Below are positions 44,867 to 53,088 of a stretch of DNA of 64,000 bases, piece by piece; the stretch's first letter is position 1, and the number at the start of each line of letters is the position of its first letter. Origin of the DNA: Sphingomonas echinoides ATCC 14820 (lineage in GTDB: Bacteria; Pseudomonadota; Alphaproteobacteria; Sphingomonadales; Sphingomonadaceae); NCBI RefSeq assembly GCF_000241465.1, contig NZ_JH584235.1, positions 542,305 through 606,304 on the forward strand. The letters are read 5' to 3'. A program made the position numbers and the translations under genes. The notes below the pieces were generated by a model, which was given only the letters and a program-made list of their open reading frames with translations, made no database searches and was not told the DNA's origin.

Positions 44867-44910
44867 CGGAAAGGCGACCGGGGGGACCGGCGCCGGGTTT
44901 GAGCGGCTGC

Positions 44911-45633
44911 TTACGCGGCCGTTCGCTCGTACAGACCGAGACGGGCGAGCGAGCGCGTGCGCAGCGTCTCGTCCAGGACGGGCTCCTGTTCGGTGAGGAC
45001 CTTCGGCGCGTTGGCGAAGGCCGCGAGATTGAAAGCACTGGCCTGGGCCTTCGCCTTTTTTGCCGGCGATGCGGTCACCGCGTCGGCAAAGCCGGCGTCG
45101 ACGGCTTCCTGCGCAGTGAACCAGGTTTCCGCGCGCATGAGCGCAGCGATCTCGTCATTGGGTTTGCCGGTTTTGCCGGCATAGCCCGCGACCAGTACGT
45201 CATCGATCTTGCCGAGCAGCGTAGCCGTTGCCGTCATATCGTCGGCATTGCCCATCGCGAAGGTCCACGCCTGGTGGATCATGTAGAATCCCCCATCGGC
45301 GATCTCGACGGTGTCGCAGGCCAGCGTGATCGCGGTTGCCGCCGACGCAGCCAGGCCGTCGACCTTCGCAGTAAAAGTCGCCGGATGCTCGGCGATCGCC
45401 GTCATCATCGCACGGGCCTCGAACACGTCGCCGCCCGGGCAATTGATACGCAGCACCACGTTCGACGTCGTGATCGCCGCGAGCTCGCGCGTGAAATCTG
45501 ACGCGCAGATCCCCCAGAAGCTGTCGATCACGTCATAGAGATAAACGGTCGTGGTATCGGTGCCGGTCGCCTCCGAACGCAGGCCCGAGCCCTTCCCGCG
45601 GTTGTCCTGGGCGAGGTTAAGCAGCTTGCGCAT
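44911..45633 (-). CDS. Head maturation protease, ClpP-like
   Basis: This 240-aa ClpP-fold serine protease has S97 in GLAASAATAI and H120 in YMIHQAW in the expected order, with the preceding INCPGGDVFEARAM strand. It should cleave the capsid delta domain during prohead maturation. ATG 45633 overlaps the portal gene by 17 bases; open frame further upstream lies in the portal gene. Confidence 0.92.
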   Translation of the reverse strand: MRKLLNLAQDNRGKGSGLRSEATGTDTTTVYLYDVIDSFWGICASDFTRELAAITTSNVVLRINCPGGDVFEARAMMTAIAEHPATFTAKVDGLAASAATAITLACDTVEIADGGFYMIHQAWTFAMGNADDMTATATLLGKIDDVLVAGYAGKTGKPNDEIAALMRAETWFTAQEAVDAGFADAVTASPAKKAKAQASAFNLAAFANAPKVLTEQEPVLDETLRTRSLARLGLYERTAA

Positions 45634-46936
45634 CGGTCGGTTCCTCTTCGGTGTCGGCGGCCGGTTGCCCTGGCGCGGCCGGCGCACCGGTCGGTTGATA
45701 GATTTCGTCCCCGTCCGGCACGGGCGGCAAGTTGACCTTGCGACGCGCCTCGTTCTGGCTGATCCAGCCGGGCAGCTGGTTGCCGCCGAGCGCGGCGCGC
45801 AGATAGGCGGCGATCGCCTTACTGTCGCCGGACAGCAGGAAGTCGTCATCCCACCACACCACGAACGGCGACACGCGCGCGCCGACTACGGGAAACAGCT
45901 TGCGGGTGTACTCGGCCGCGATGCGCTTCTTGTGCGGCAGCATGGTCCAGCGATCGAAGCCGATCGTCTGCTGCTCCACGCCGGTGCCCCAATTCGAGGT
46001 GCCGGAAGTCTCTCCGGCCATGTTCGGGGGCACGCCGTAGATGCGGCACACGTCGACGACGGAATATTGCAGCAGCTCGAGCAGCTGCGCGTCCTTCGCG
46101 GTGACCGCGACCCGCTTCCACTCGGCACCCTTCTCGAGCAGCAACGGATTATGCGCGTTGGCGACACCCTGCGCCTTCTTGCGCAGATACTCTTTGAAGT
46201 CGGCGCGCTGCTCCTTCGAAACCCCGTCGGGGAACTGGAAGAAGTCGTTGGTCATCAGCCCGCGTTCAAACTGCCCCGCTTCATAATCACGCGTGGCGAG
46301 GCTGATGCCGACCGACTGGGCGTGGTGCGAGATCGGCGACAGCGCGCGGATCCCGTCGACGCTGAGCCCAGGGCCCTTGAAATGCAGCACGTAGGAGGAA
46401 TGATGATCCTCGGTCGTGCCGTCGTCGTTGGTGAAGCGGTACCAGATCGAGCGGTCGACCGAGCGGAAAGGCAGCACGCGCGCGGCGAAGTAGAAGTCGA
46501 TGTCGGTCAAGGTGCCGTTGCGCGCCTGGCGCATCAGGCCGTAGCCGTTGCCACGCAGCAGCATCTGTATCGCCTGATTCTCGACGAAGGTCGGCCCCGA
46601 CATCTCCTCATTGGGCTCGATCGACAGGAAACGATCGTAAACGTGGCCATATTCGCGAACCAATTCGCCCTTGTCGGTGACGCGGAACACACCAAGCGCT
46701 TGTGACATCAGCGCGCCAGCGATCAGCGTGACGCACCGCCACACTGCGGTCGACCGCATTGCCGTTTCCGGCGTGACGTTCATGCCTGCCGCGCGCTGGC
46801 CGCCGCCAAACCATTCGAACATCTCGCCGCCGCCGGCGATCACCGGCGCGCTCTCCACCGCGTTCTGCACCGTGCCGTTGCGGCGCGCCTCGGCCTCGGC
46901 CGCGCGCGGCGAGAGCTTATAGCCGTCAACGCTCAC
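45617..46936 (-). CDS. Phage portal protein
   Basis: This 439-aa HK97-type portal has VTPETAMRSTAVWRCVTLIAG near the start, LLLRGNGYGLMRQARNG, the long crown helices and GVPPNMAGETSGTSNWGTGVEQQ, the classic motif of the family. It forms the DNA entry vertex. It overlaps the terminase stop by four bases. Confidence 0.93.
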   Translation of the reverse strand: MSVDGYKLSPRAAEAEARRNGTVQNAVESAPVIAGGGEMFEWFGGGQRAAGMNVTPETAMRSTAVWRCVTLIAGALMSQALGVFRVTDKGELVREYGHVYDRFLSIEPNEEMSGPTFVENQAIQMLLRGNGYGLMRQARNGTLTDIDFYFAARVLPFRSVDRSIWYRFTNDDGTTEDHHSSYVLHFKGPGLSVDGIRALSPISHHAQSVGISLATRDYEAGQFERGLMTNDFFQFPDGVSKEQRADFKEYLRKKAQGVANAHNPLLLEKGAEWKRVAVTAKDAQLLELLQYSVVDVCRIYGVPPNMAGETSGTSNWGTGVEQQTIGFDRWTMLPHKKRIAAEYTRKLFPVVGARVSPFVVWWDDDFLLSGDSKAIAAYLRAALGGNQLPGWISQNEARRKVNLPPVPDGDEIYQPTGAPAAPGQPAADTEEEPTDAQAA

Positions 46937-48792
46937 AGAGGATCCTCGTCATCGTCATCATCGAGGTCGACGAAGAACTTGCCATCGTACTTCGTCCCTT
47001 CGAGCTCGATATTGTCGGCAGCGCCGGCGCCCATCGCGCAGGTGACGATGCCGTCGATTTTTCCGCGTGAGCGCTTCTTGTCGAAGGCCCGGTTGGCCTG
47101 GCCATCGGTGACCATCGCGGCGTTCGCCGCGCAGCTGTAGGTGACCGGCGAATCGTCGATCACGATCGTCTGTTTCAGGATGCGATCCTCGAACCGCTCG
47201 ATCGACCGCGGCATGCAGTGCTGGCGGTCTTCGAACATCACCTTCACGCCCTGGGCGTGCCGCACCATTTTGAGGCCGGTACCCTCGGGCTTGTCCGGCC
47301 CCTCGAATTTCCACGCCGGGAAGCCGATTTCTTCGCAAGCCGTCTCAAAGTCGGCGAATTGCGCCGGATCGAAGACGAGCTCAACGACATTATGCTCGGC
47401 GCAGATCCGCGCGACTTGGGCGGCGATGAAACTCTTGTCGATCGTCGCGCCAGGAACCGCGACCAGGTGGCAGCCCTCGACCCATTCCTCATATGGCGCG
47501 TTGTCGGTTTTAGCCCGGTCGGCCAGGCCGTCCTTCGTCGTCCAGTACCAGGTCTTCTGCCAAAGCACGCCCGCGCCATCCAACCAGGTGGCGGTGAGCG
47601 CGGTAAGGTCATTCTTCTTCGACAGATCGAGCGAAAGCCAACACCGGCAGCCCTTCAGTGCCGCGATCGCTGCATCGTCGACCGGGCCGAGCACCGCGGC
47701 GAACTTCTCCTCGTCGATCCAGAAATCGGCGGCACCGGTCGGGATGCCGAAATAGAGGCGCTTGACCGACGAGGCCGCCGACAGCTTGCTGGTCGTGGCG
47801 GTCTGGACTTCCTCGCGGATGTTCTGGATCGGGTAGGTAATACCGAGTGCCGGCAGGGATTTCTGCCAGCAGGCCTCGTTGGTAAAAACGTTCTCGCGGT
47901 CTTTCTTGTCAACGCGGAACACGAGGCTGAAGGCGGTGTCATCCCGCTTCTTGCCGGTCGCGATATCTTGATAGATCTCGGAATAGCCGTTCCCAACGTG
48001 GCTCGAGATCGCCGCGGTGTTGGTGCCCAGCACCATCATCGCGGAGCCTGCGACCTTGGTGATGGCGCGACGCCAGATCTCGATCTGCGCGTCGGTCTTG
48101 AATTCGTGGATCTCGTCGGCGAGCACCATGCGGGGGCGCGGCCCCGATTGGTTTTCACCGCTGGCGAGCGGAAGGAAGAACGACTGACTGGCCGGATGCT
48201 CGATCGTATGGGCGTTTTTGCCTATACCGCCGATCTTGACGTGACCGAGCCCCTCGAGCGTTTCGCCCTCGTCATACCCGGGCACTTGCGCCCGACACAT
48301 GGCGACCGCATCCTGGAACAGGACGTTGGCGGTGTTCTTGTCACCGCCGATCGCGTAGATCTGGCTACGCGGAAAGCCGCACCAGCCCATGGCGTAGAGC
48401 CCGAGGCCGCCCATCAAAGGCGACTTCGCCTGCCCCTTGCCAGTCTCGATCCATGCCGACCGGAAGCGCCAGCGTCCGTCGGCGTTGACCCACCCCATCA
48501 ACGAACCGACCGCGAAAACCTGGTACGGCAGCAGATGAAACGGCTTCCCGGCCGCTGGACCATCCGTGATGGTGAACACCGAGGGGAAGAAATCTAGCGC
48601 GCGTTGGGCGAGCTCGGGCCGGAAGAAGTATCCCCGTTTTGACGCCTCGCGCAGATCCCGCAGGTGGCGCTCTGCTGCCCCACGCACGAAGTCGCCAACC
48701 GGAAAGTCGCCCCGGACGGCCGCCTGTGCCCAGCGGGTGGTCGGGTCGATCTCCCCGGGGGCGTCAGCCCGAACGGGTGCCGAGGAAGGCAT
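46933..48792 (-). CDS. Terminase large subunit
   Basis: This 619-aa packaging motor has Walker A ETGKGQAKS at 116-124, Walker B MVLADE with E227 and a later motif VLGTNTAA. The RNase H-like nuclease begins near LSLDLSKKND (about 380) and has further acidic residues in VFDPAQFADFE. It belongs to the Terminase_1/HK97-like group and cuts and pumps DNA. The start overlaps the small subunit gene by 29 bases. Confidence 0.93.
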   Translation of the reverse strand: MPSSAPVRADAPGEIDPTTRWAQAAVRGDFPVGDFVRGAAERHLRDLREASKRGYFFRPELAQRALDFFPSVFTITDGPAAGKPFHLLPYQVFAVGSLMGWVNADGRWRFRSAWIETGKGQAKSPLMGGLGLYAMGWCGFPRSQIYAIGGDKNTANVLFQDAVAMCRAQVPGYDEGETLEGLGHVKIGGIGKNAHTIEHPASQSFFLPLASGENQSGPRPRMVLADEIHEFKTDAQIEIWRRAITKVAGSAMMVLGTNTAAISSHVGNGYSEIYQDIATGKKRDDTAFSLVFRVDKKDRENVFTNEACWQKSLPALGITYPIQNIREEVQTATTSKLSAASSVKRLYFGIPTGAADFWIDEEKFAAVLGPVDDAAIAALKGCRCWLSLDLSKKNDLTALTATWLDGAGVLWQKTWYWTTKDGLADRAKTDNAPYEEWVEGCHLVAVPGATIDKSFIAAQVARICAEHNVVELVFDPAQFADFETACEEIGFPAWKFEGPDKPEGTGLKMVRHAQGVKVMFEDRQHCMPRSIERFEDRILKQTIVIDDSPVTYSCAANAAMVTDGQANRAFDKKRSRGKIDGIVTCAMGAGAADNIELEGTKYDGKFFVDLDDDDDEDPL

Positions 48793-49210
48793 CGGCGCCG
48801 GCGCTCCGGTCGCGCGGCTTCGTCACCTTCGCCACCTTGGCGCGACGCCCGGGAGATAACCCTAGCTGTGCCTCAAGCCGCTCGGCCGTGTTTTCGGCTT
48901 CACGCATCGCTTTGTAGTAGATCGACAGGCGAGCGATCGCCTTCGGGTTGTCAGGGTTGGGCTCAATGACAATGCCGTCACCGGCAAGTTGGCGTGAGCA
49001 CCGGTCGTAAACCAAATAGGCGAGAACAAGTCGCTGAAGGGCGTGTCCGTTAGAGGTCGAGAGGATTTCCCGGTTGCTCATCTCATTGGTAATGCGCCGC
49101 CAGTGATCGGCGGCCACCTTGCGCTCTGCAGCGTTGGGAAGGAGCACCTTCCAATTGGGCTCGGCCAACACTGAGTCATCGGGCTTGCGCGGTGCGGGTT
49201 CCTTTGCCAT
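48764..49210 (-). CDS. Terminase small subunit, P27-like
   Basis: This 148-aa protein has the P27 layout: LPNAAERKVAADHWRRI, a helical core LQRLVLAYLVYDRCSRQLAG and NPDNPKAIARLSIYYKAMREAENTAERLEAQLGLSP, then a basic tail. It recognises packaging-site DNA. GAGCGGAGC-like sequence precedes the ATG. Confidence 0.86.
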   Translation of the reverse strand: MAKEPAPRKPDDSVLAEPNWKVLLPNAAERKVAADHWRRITNEMSNREILSTSNGHALQRLVLAYLVYDRCSRQLAGDGIVIEPNPDNPKAIARLSIYYKAMREAENTAERLEAQLGLSPGRRAKVAKVTKPRDRSAGADAFLGTRSG

Positions 49211-49294
49211 GCTCCGCTCCTGCCCAACTTTTTACTCTGTGAACGCGTTCAATGCGTACGGTGGCACTACGCGGTGTCCGGAGGTCGGCCGGCC

Positions 49295-49663
49295 TCACTT
49301 TCGACCCCCCGGGGGGGTCGGCAGCCGCGGCGGGGCCCGGGCAGCCCGGATAGGACCGGATCGGTTCCATGCGTGGTCGAGGCCGATCGGTCGCCCGTTG
49401 CGCGCGACGCCGCGCATGCCTGCCGCGACCTGGTGCCCAAACTGCTCGGCTGTCACCTCGAGGTGATGCGGCTGGCACAGATTGCGGGTGTTGCTGTCCT
49501 CGTCGCTGCCACCGTGATCGAGCGGCTTGATGTGATCAACGCGGGTCGCCTCGGTGACGCGCCCGAGCCCCAAACACATCTCGCAGAGGCCATTGGTGCG
49601 CTTGAGGCGGCGCAGGCGCTGTGCCTGCCCTGCCCGGCCGCGTAGCCGCTTGACCTTGCGCAT
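49295..49663 (-). CDS. HNH endonuclease
   Basis: This 122-aa HNH nuclease has the zinc CxxC pair in LCEMC, the ATRVDHIKPLDHGGSD catalytic strand with histidine, and NTRNLCQPHH. HNH proteins next to terminase genes cooperate with TerL/TerS in cos-site cleavage in HK97-like phages (family knowledge). Its last codons contain a CG-only palindrome at 49302-49320. Confidence 0.9.
   Translation of the reverse strand: MRKVKRLRGRAGQAQRLRRLKRTNGLCEMCLGLGRVTEATRVDHIKPLDHGGSDEDSNTRNLCQPHHLEVTAEQFGHQVAAGMRGVARNGRPIGLDHAWNRSGPIRAARAPPRLPTPPGGRK
49302..49320. repeat. GC-only palindrome near terminase genes (cos candidate)
   Basis: CGACCCCCC meets GGGGGGGTCG back to back, a 19-base palindrome with one extra G. 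It lies in the 3' end of the HNH gene, 92 bases from the terminase small subunit start. The location suits a cos-type packaging site, but this is only positional. Confidence 0.35.
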
Positions 49664-49670
49664 CGCCTGC

Positions 49671-50189
49671 TCAGGCGGTGACGGTCCCGGCCTGGGCGAC
49701 GATCGTCAGCACGAACACGTCCGTCCCGCCGCTGGTCCCGAAGCCGAGCGTGCGCAGCTGCTCGCCGTGCTTGCCTTCCAGCGCCTTCTTGGTGGCGGTC
49801 TTATCGACCGAATACTTGACGCTGACATACGGCTTCGCCCAGCGCGCCGCCTGCAGCGCCTTGAGCGCGGCGTCGAAGTCGTCGGCCGTGAAGGTCAGCG
49901 AGGTCGATGCCGCCTTGGTGCCAATCACACACCCGCCGAGTTCGACCGTCTTGCGCTTGCCGCTGAGCAACGTCTTGCCGTCCTTTGCCCACCATGCCTC
50001 AAGCACACCGGCGATTGCGGTGCGCTCCTGGATCACTGGCACCAGCAAAGCGTCGGCGACGGCATTGGTCGCGGCGATCGCCGCGTCACGATTGGCGGCG
50101 ATCGTCGCCGCTTCACCATCGAGGCGTGAGACGCGCTCGAGCAGCTCGGTAGCGTGCTCTACGGTGCGCGGGGCGCGGGGCGGCTTCAT
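49671..50189 (-). CDS. Mu Gam-like host-nuclease inhibitor
   Basis: This 172-aa protein has a long N-terminal coiled coil (about 10-75, EHATELLERVSRLDGEAA), GKTLLSGKRKTVELGGCVIGTK (the Gam core) and a VKYSVDKTATKKALEG segment. Gam binds DNA ends and blocks RecBCD-type nucleases. It lies in the minus-strand packaging block rather than the early operon, which is unusual. ATG 50189 overlaps the preceding stop; upstream open frame is not used. Confidence 0.82.
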   Translation of the reverse strand: MKPPRAPRTVEHATELLERVSRLDGEAATIAANRDAAIAATNAVADALLVPVIQERTAIAGVLEAWWAKDGKTLLSGKRKTVELGGCVIGTKAASTSLTFTADDFDAALKALQAARWAKPYVSVKYSVDKTATKKALEGKHGEQLRTLGFGTSGGTDVFVLTIVAQAGTVTA

Positions 50190-50365
50190 TTGAAGAACCC
50201 GCCATAGGAGAGCAGAAAAACCGACAGGGCGAACCTTACGATGGCCGTGAAGCCATTGTAAGGTTCGCGCGGCTTTCCGTGACTGCTGGCGCTCACCAGC
50301 AACCACAAGAAAAGCATGATGGCCATGGTCCATTGCGGCCATGCCCAGTGCGACGGATCGAACAT
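50186..50365 (-). CDS. Small two-TM phage membrane protein
   Basis: This 59-aa protein starts at ATG 50365 behind GAGGGG and ends in an ATGA overlap with the Gam gene. It has two hydrophobic segments (WTMAIMLFLWLLVSA and AIVRFALSVFLLSYGGFF) around a short basic loop. No family is recognised. A long near-perfect hairpin sits within it. Confidence 0.7.
   Translation of the reverse strand: MFDPSHWAWPQWTMAIMLFLWLLVSASSHGKPREPYNGFTAIVRFALSVFLLSYGGFFK
50229..50268. repeat. 17-bp inverted repeat within the small membrane gene
   Basis: Arms 50229-50245 and 50252-50268 (GCGAACCTTACGATGGC / GCCATTGTAAGGTTCGC) are reverse complements with one mismatch and a six-base loop. Such a perfect stem inside a short coding region is unlikely by chance and may be an RNA element or protein site. 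Confidence 0.75.
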
Positions 50366-50571
50366 CAGTGTCCCCTCGTGCCGATGATGGCAGTTGGGCG
50401 GAGACCCCCTCCGCCCCGGTCAGAATATCTGGCGGAAAACCGTGGCCGCACGGCCGCGAACAGATGGCGATGCCCCGGCGGTGCCCGCAGGCAGGGTGCC
50501 CTGCACGGTCGCGGTCGGCGAAACTTCCTGCCGGGTTCGGCTCCCGACCAGGAGAGATGCCAGCTGGCGAT

Positions 50572-50772
50572 TCACGCGAAGCCGCGCACTGCGTTCGGCG
50601 TCAGCAGCCCATCGATGACGCTGTTGACGCTGGAATCGATATGCACCTGTACCGCGGCGACGCTCGCCGTGGTGAGCTCGCGTTCGATCGCGACCAGGCT
50701 CGCCTTCGAAATCACCGCTTCCTCGCCGGGCATGGTCGAGATGAAATCACGGAGGATCGCGAGCGTGGTCAT
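50572..50772 (-). CDS. Small hypothetical phage protein
   Basis: This 66-aa mainly helical protein is not recognised. It begins MTTLAILRDFISTMPGEEAVI and overlaps the preceding gene by four bases (ATGA). The 206 bases between it and the next membrane gene hold no supported gene. Confidence 0.55.
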   Translation of the reverse strand: MTTLAILRDFISTMPGEEAVISKASLVAIERELTTASVAAVQVHIDSSVNSVIDGLLTPNAVRGFA

Positions 50773-51074
50773 CGGCGGTCTCCACGAAAGGGGGCGACAA
50801 TTGCGCGGACGAGCTGCTGTGCTCGCTCTTCGAGGTCATCGAGAGGCATATCCGGACGCCCTGTCGCGACCTCTTCCCGCCGCCGCGCGTCGTGCACCAG
50901 CCGATCCCAGTCGGGCGTCAAACGCTCGAGCTGATCGGCAATGGACCCGCCAGGGGAAGAGCGGGAGGCGCGGGGCTGGGGCATGGGGAAGCGCTCCAGA
51001 TACGGAAAAGCCCACCGGCCCGGGGGAAGGCGGTGGGCGTCAGGCGCAATTGTCGCGGGGTCGAAATAGGCCAT
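50769..51074 (-). CDS. Hypothetical phage protein
   Basis: This 101-aa protein with a Pro/Arg-rich N-terminal half and a helical C-terminal half (LDDLEERAQQLVRAIVAPF) is not recognised. The start ATG 51074 has a weak ribosome binding site, so an internal ATG is possible. Confidence 0.5.
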   Translation of the reverse strand: MAYFDPATIAPDAHRLPPGRWAFPYLERFPMPQPRASRSSPGGSIADQLERLTPDWDRLVHDARRREEVATGRPDMPLDDLEERAQQLVRAIVAPFRGDRR

Positions 51075-51126
51075 TACGTGGCCATTTTGGCAGGGGCGTT
51101 TTTGTGTACCCCCAAAAAAATACCGA

Positions 51127-51906
51127 TCAGCCGAGGATACCGGCATGCGCGGCGATCAGCGTCGCCGCGTCCACTTCTTTCGACACCGCCCCAAAGATGC
51201 GCGGCCACAAGTCCAGCGCGTCGATCAGCAGTTGCTTCGCGCGGCGGTTGTGCATCCCGTACCGCTTCGCCACCACGGTATAGCCGACCGTCTCGCCAAC
51301 GATCATGACTAGGATCGCGGCGATCGGGCCGCGCACCTCGCGCCTCCAGCGCGAATAGGCCATTTCGCGCCGCACCGCGCCCAATGCCTCGTAAAAGGTC
51401 CCATCGCCACTGCGCGTCTGGTCGACGCGCGTCTCGACGCTGGAGGTCTTGACGGTGACATCGGCCCCGATCCGCTCGGCGACCGTGGCGATCTCCACGG
51501 CCGAGGCAAGCTGCTCGGCGTCGATCGAGCCGGAAAGGTAGAGCTGGGCCAGCGCACCGTCCTGGTGGTGCTTGTGGTGTTCATGGGTTTCCGGCGTGCC
51601 GTGCGCCTTATGATCCCAGCGCTCGTGCATTTCCGCTCGGGATTTCCGCAGTGACCGCTCTGCTGCCGCACGATCTGGATGTTTCTCTGCCCAGCGCCGA
51701 CGGTTGAGCGCGATGTCATCGGCGATGCTTTTCTCGAGCGGGCTGGGCTTGCGCTTCCTGGGGGCCTTGGTCGACCAGCCGACACCCCTCGCCTCTTGCT
51801 TCGGCAACGCCGCGTTCGCCTCGGCCTGCTCAGCCAGTGCCTGTTTGCGGTGGCGTGCGATGATCGCGCGCATCACCTTCGCCTCGGCTGGATTGCTGTC
51901 CGACAT
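51127..51906 (-). CDS. Hypothetical phage regulator-like protein
   Basis: This 259-aa protein has a charged N-terminal half with His-rich HEHHKHHQ (about 108-115). The C-terminal region (about 180-255) reads like a helix-turn-helix: GETVGYTVVAKRYGMHNRRAKQLLIDALD. Its position at the head of the late block suggests a late-gene regulator or packaging accessory protein, but no family is recognised. Confidence 0.6.
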   Translation of the reverse strand: MSDSNPAEAKVMRAIIARHRKQALAEQAEANAALPKQEARGVGWSTKAPRKRKPSPLEKSIADDIALNRRRWAEKHPDRAAAERSLRKSRAEMHERWDHKAHGTPETHEHHKHHQDGALAQLYLSGSIDAEQLASAVEIATVAERIGADVTVKTSSVETRVDQTRSGDGTFYEALGAVRREMAYSRWRREVRGPIAAILVMIVGETVGYTVVAKRYGMHNRRAKQLLIDALDLWPRIFGAVSKEVDAATLIAAHAGILG

Positions 51907-52306
51907 TTTGCTGACCCCCGTCGTCTGTCACGGGTGTCTGCTCGAGTTCGGGCACGCGCGGCAGTGGCGGAAATGTGCTGGCCGTTGACCGCTCGAACAC
52001 CTGGCCATCGGGGTTCACCGTCCAGCCGGCCGCGCGCAGCGCGAGGATCGCGTCGCCCTCGCTGACGTGCTGCTCGAGCCCTGGGAAAGACATGCGCCGC
52101 CGATCGCCTGGCGCGCGCCGGATCTCGCCCTCGGCGGTCAGCGTGCGCACCATGTCGCGCGCACGGGAGCGGCCGATGCCGACCGCGCCGGCGATCTCGC
52201 CATAACTGGGTGAGCTGCCCCATCGCAGGAAATACGCCTTGGCGAAATCCAGCACCTGCAGCTTCGTGCTCACCATGCTCGGCGAACGACGATATTGCGC
52301 CACCAT
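51830..52306 (-). CDS. wHTH (LexA-type N-terminal domain) protein
   Basis: This 158-aa protein has a LexA-like winged helix: LDFAKAYFLRWGSSPSYGEIAGAVGIG (helix 1-2), SRARDMVRTLTAEGEI (recognition helix) and a basic wing RRAPGDRRR. There is no LexA peptidase dyad; the C-terminal half is short and Pro-rich. It overlaps the next gene by 77 bases and is divergent from hicA, so it may regulate the late operon or hicAB. ATG 52306 is chosen; 52276 is possible. Confidence 0.72.
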   Translation of the reverse strand: MVAQYRRSPSMVSTKLQVLDFAKAYFLRWGSSPSYGEIAGAVGIGRSRARDMVRTLTAEGEIRRAPGDRRRMSFPGLEQHVSEGDAILALRAAGWTVNPDGQVFERSTASTFPPLPRVPELEQTPVTDDGGQQNVGQQSSRGEGDARDHRTPPQTGTG

Positions 52307-52384
52307 AGACTTGTTTACGCCCGCGCTCCCGGTGCGGAACATAGCGGGAATTGCGGCAACCATCCATAGCCCGAAACATTTCAG

Positions 52385-52451
52385 CATATTGCGCATGTAT
52401 TTGCGCAAAAGCGATTGACCGACCTCCGCATGATGTGTATATATTTGCGCA
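52385..52451. promoter_or_regulatory. TTGCGCA repeats at the hicAB promoter
   Basis: TTGCGCA occurs at 52388-52394, 52400-52406 (within the palindrome TTTGCGCAAA) and 52445-52451, where it overlaps the hicA start codon. A related ATATTGCGC lies at 52292-52300 near the divergent wHTH start. Such sites fit autoregulation by HicB (family knowledge) or control by the wHTH protein. Confidence 0.65.
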
Positions 52452-52633
52452 TGGAACGGGACAGCAAGAAAATTGTCAAGCGGCTGGTGGCGGAAGGGTT
52501 CGATCTCGTGTCGGTCAAGGGCTCGCACCACAAATTCCGCAAGGATGAAATCACGGTGATTGTCCCGCACCCGAAGAAAGACCTGCCGCTCGGCACCGCC
52601 CGCAGCATCGCGAAAATGGCGGGGTGGGTGTGA
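52451..52633 (+). CDS. hicA: HicA-type toxin (mRNA interferase)
   Basis: This 60-aa double-stranded-RNA-binding-fold toxin has MERDSKKIVKRLVAEGFDLV, the catalytic histidine in KGSHHKF and VPHPKKDLPLGTARSIAKMAG. It would cleave mRNA when free of its antitoxin. The order toxin then antitoxin is normal for hicAB. ATG 52451 overlaps the last TTGCGCA repeat. Confidence 0.92.
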   Translation: MERDSKKIVKRLVAEGFDLVSVKGSHHKFRKDEITVIVPHPKKDLPLGTARSIAKMAGWV

Positions 52634-52658
52634 TCCCCCGCCCCCTGGGAGCAAGACT

Positions 52659-53051
52659 ATGAAATATTTCTACGCCATCGTGCACAAGGATGAAGACAGC
52701 GCCTTCGGCGTCACCTTCCCCGATCTTCCAGGCTGTTTCTCGGCAGCGGATGAGATCGGCGAGGTTCTGCCCAATGCCTGCGATGCGCTCGCCTTATGGT
52801 TCGAGGATGCCGCCGAGGTCGCGCCGCTCCCGCTCGATCAAGTCCAGGCGCTTGCCGCCGACGATCTGCGCGATGGCGCGTTCATCATCGCGGTGCCGTG
52901 GATCCGCAACAGCGGCACCGTCGCGCGCGTGAACCTGTCGCTCGATCGCGGTATGCTCGACGCGATCGACAAGGCCGCGACCTCGCGCAGCCTTACTCGG
53001 AGCGCCTTCCTCGCCCAGGCCGCGCGCAATGAGATCGAGCATCGGCATTGA
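52659..53051 (+). CDS. hicB: HicB-type antitoxin
   Basis: This 130-aa protein has an N-terminal RNase H-like fold (YFYAIVHKDEDSAFGVTFPDLPGCFSAAD) that masks HicA. A C-terminal ribbon-helix-helix DNA-binding domain (RVNLSLDRGMLDAIDKAATSRSLTRSAFLAQAARNEI) should autoregulate the operon. CTGGGAG precedes the ATG. Confidence 0.92.
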   Translation: MKYFYAIVHKDEDSAFGVTFPDLPGCFSAADEIGEVLPNACDALALWFEDAAEVAPLPLDQVQALAADDLRDGAFIIAVPWIRNSGTVARVNLSLDRGMLDAIDKAATSRSLTRSAFLAQAARNEIEHRH

Positions 53052-53088
53052 GCGTGTGACCTCGGTACCCTACCACGTACGCCGACGA

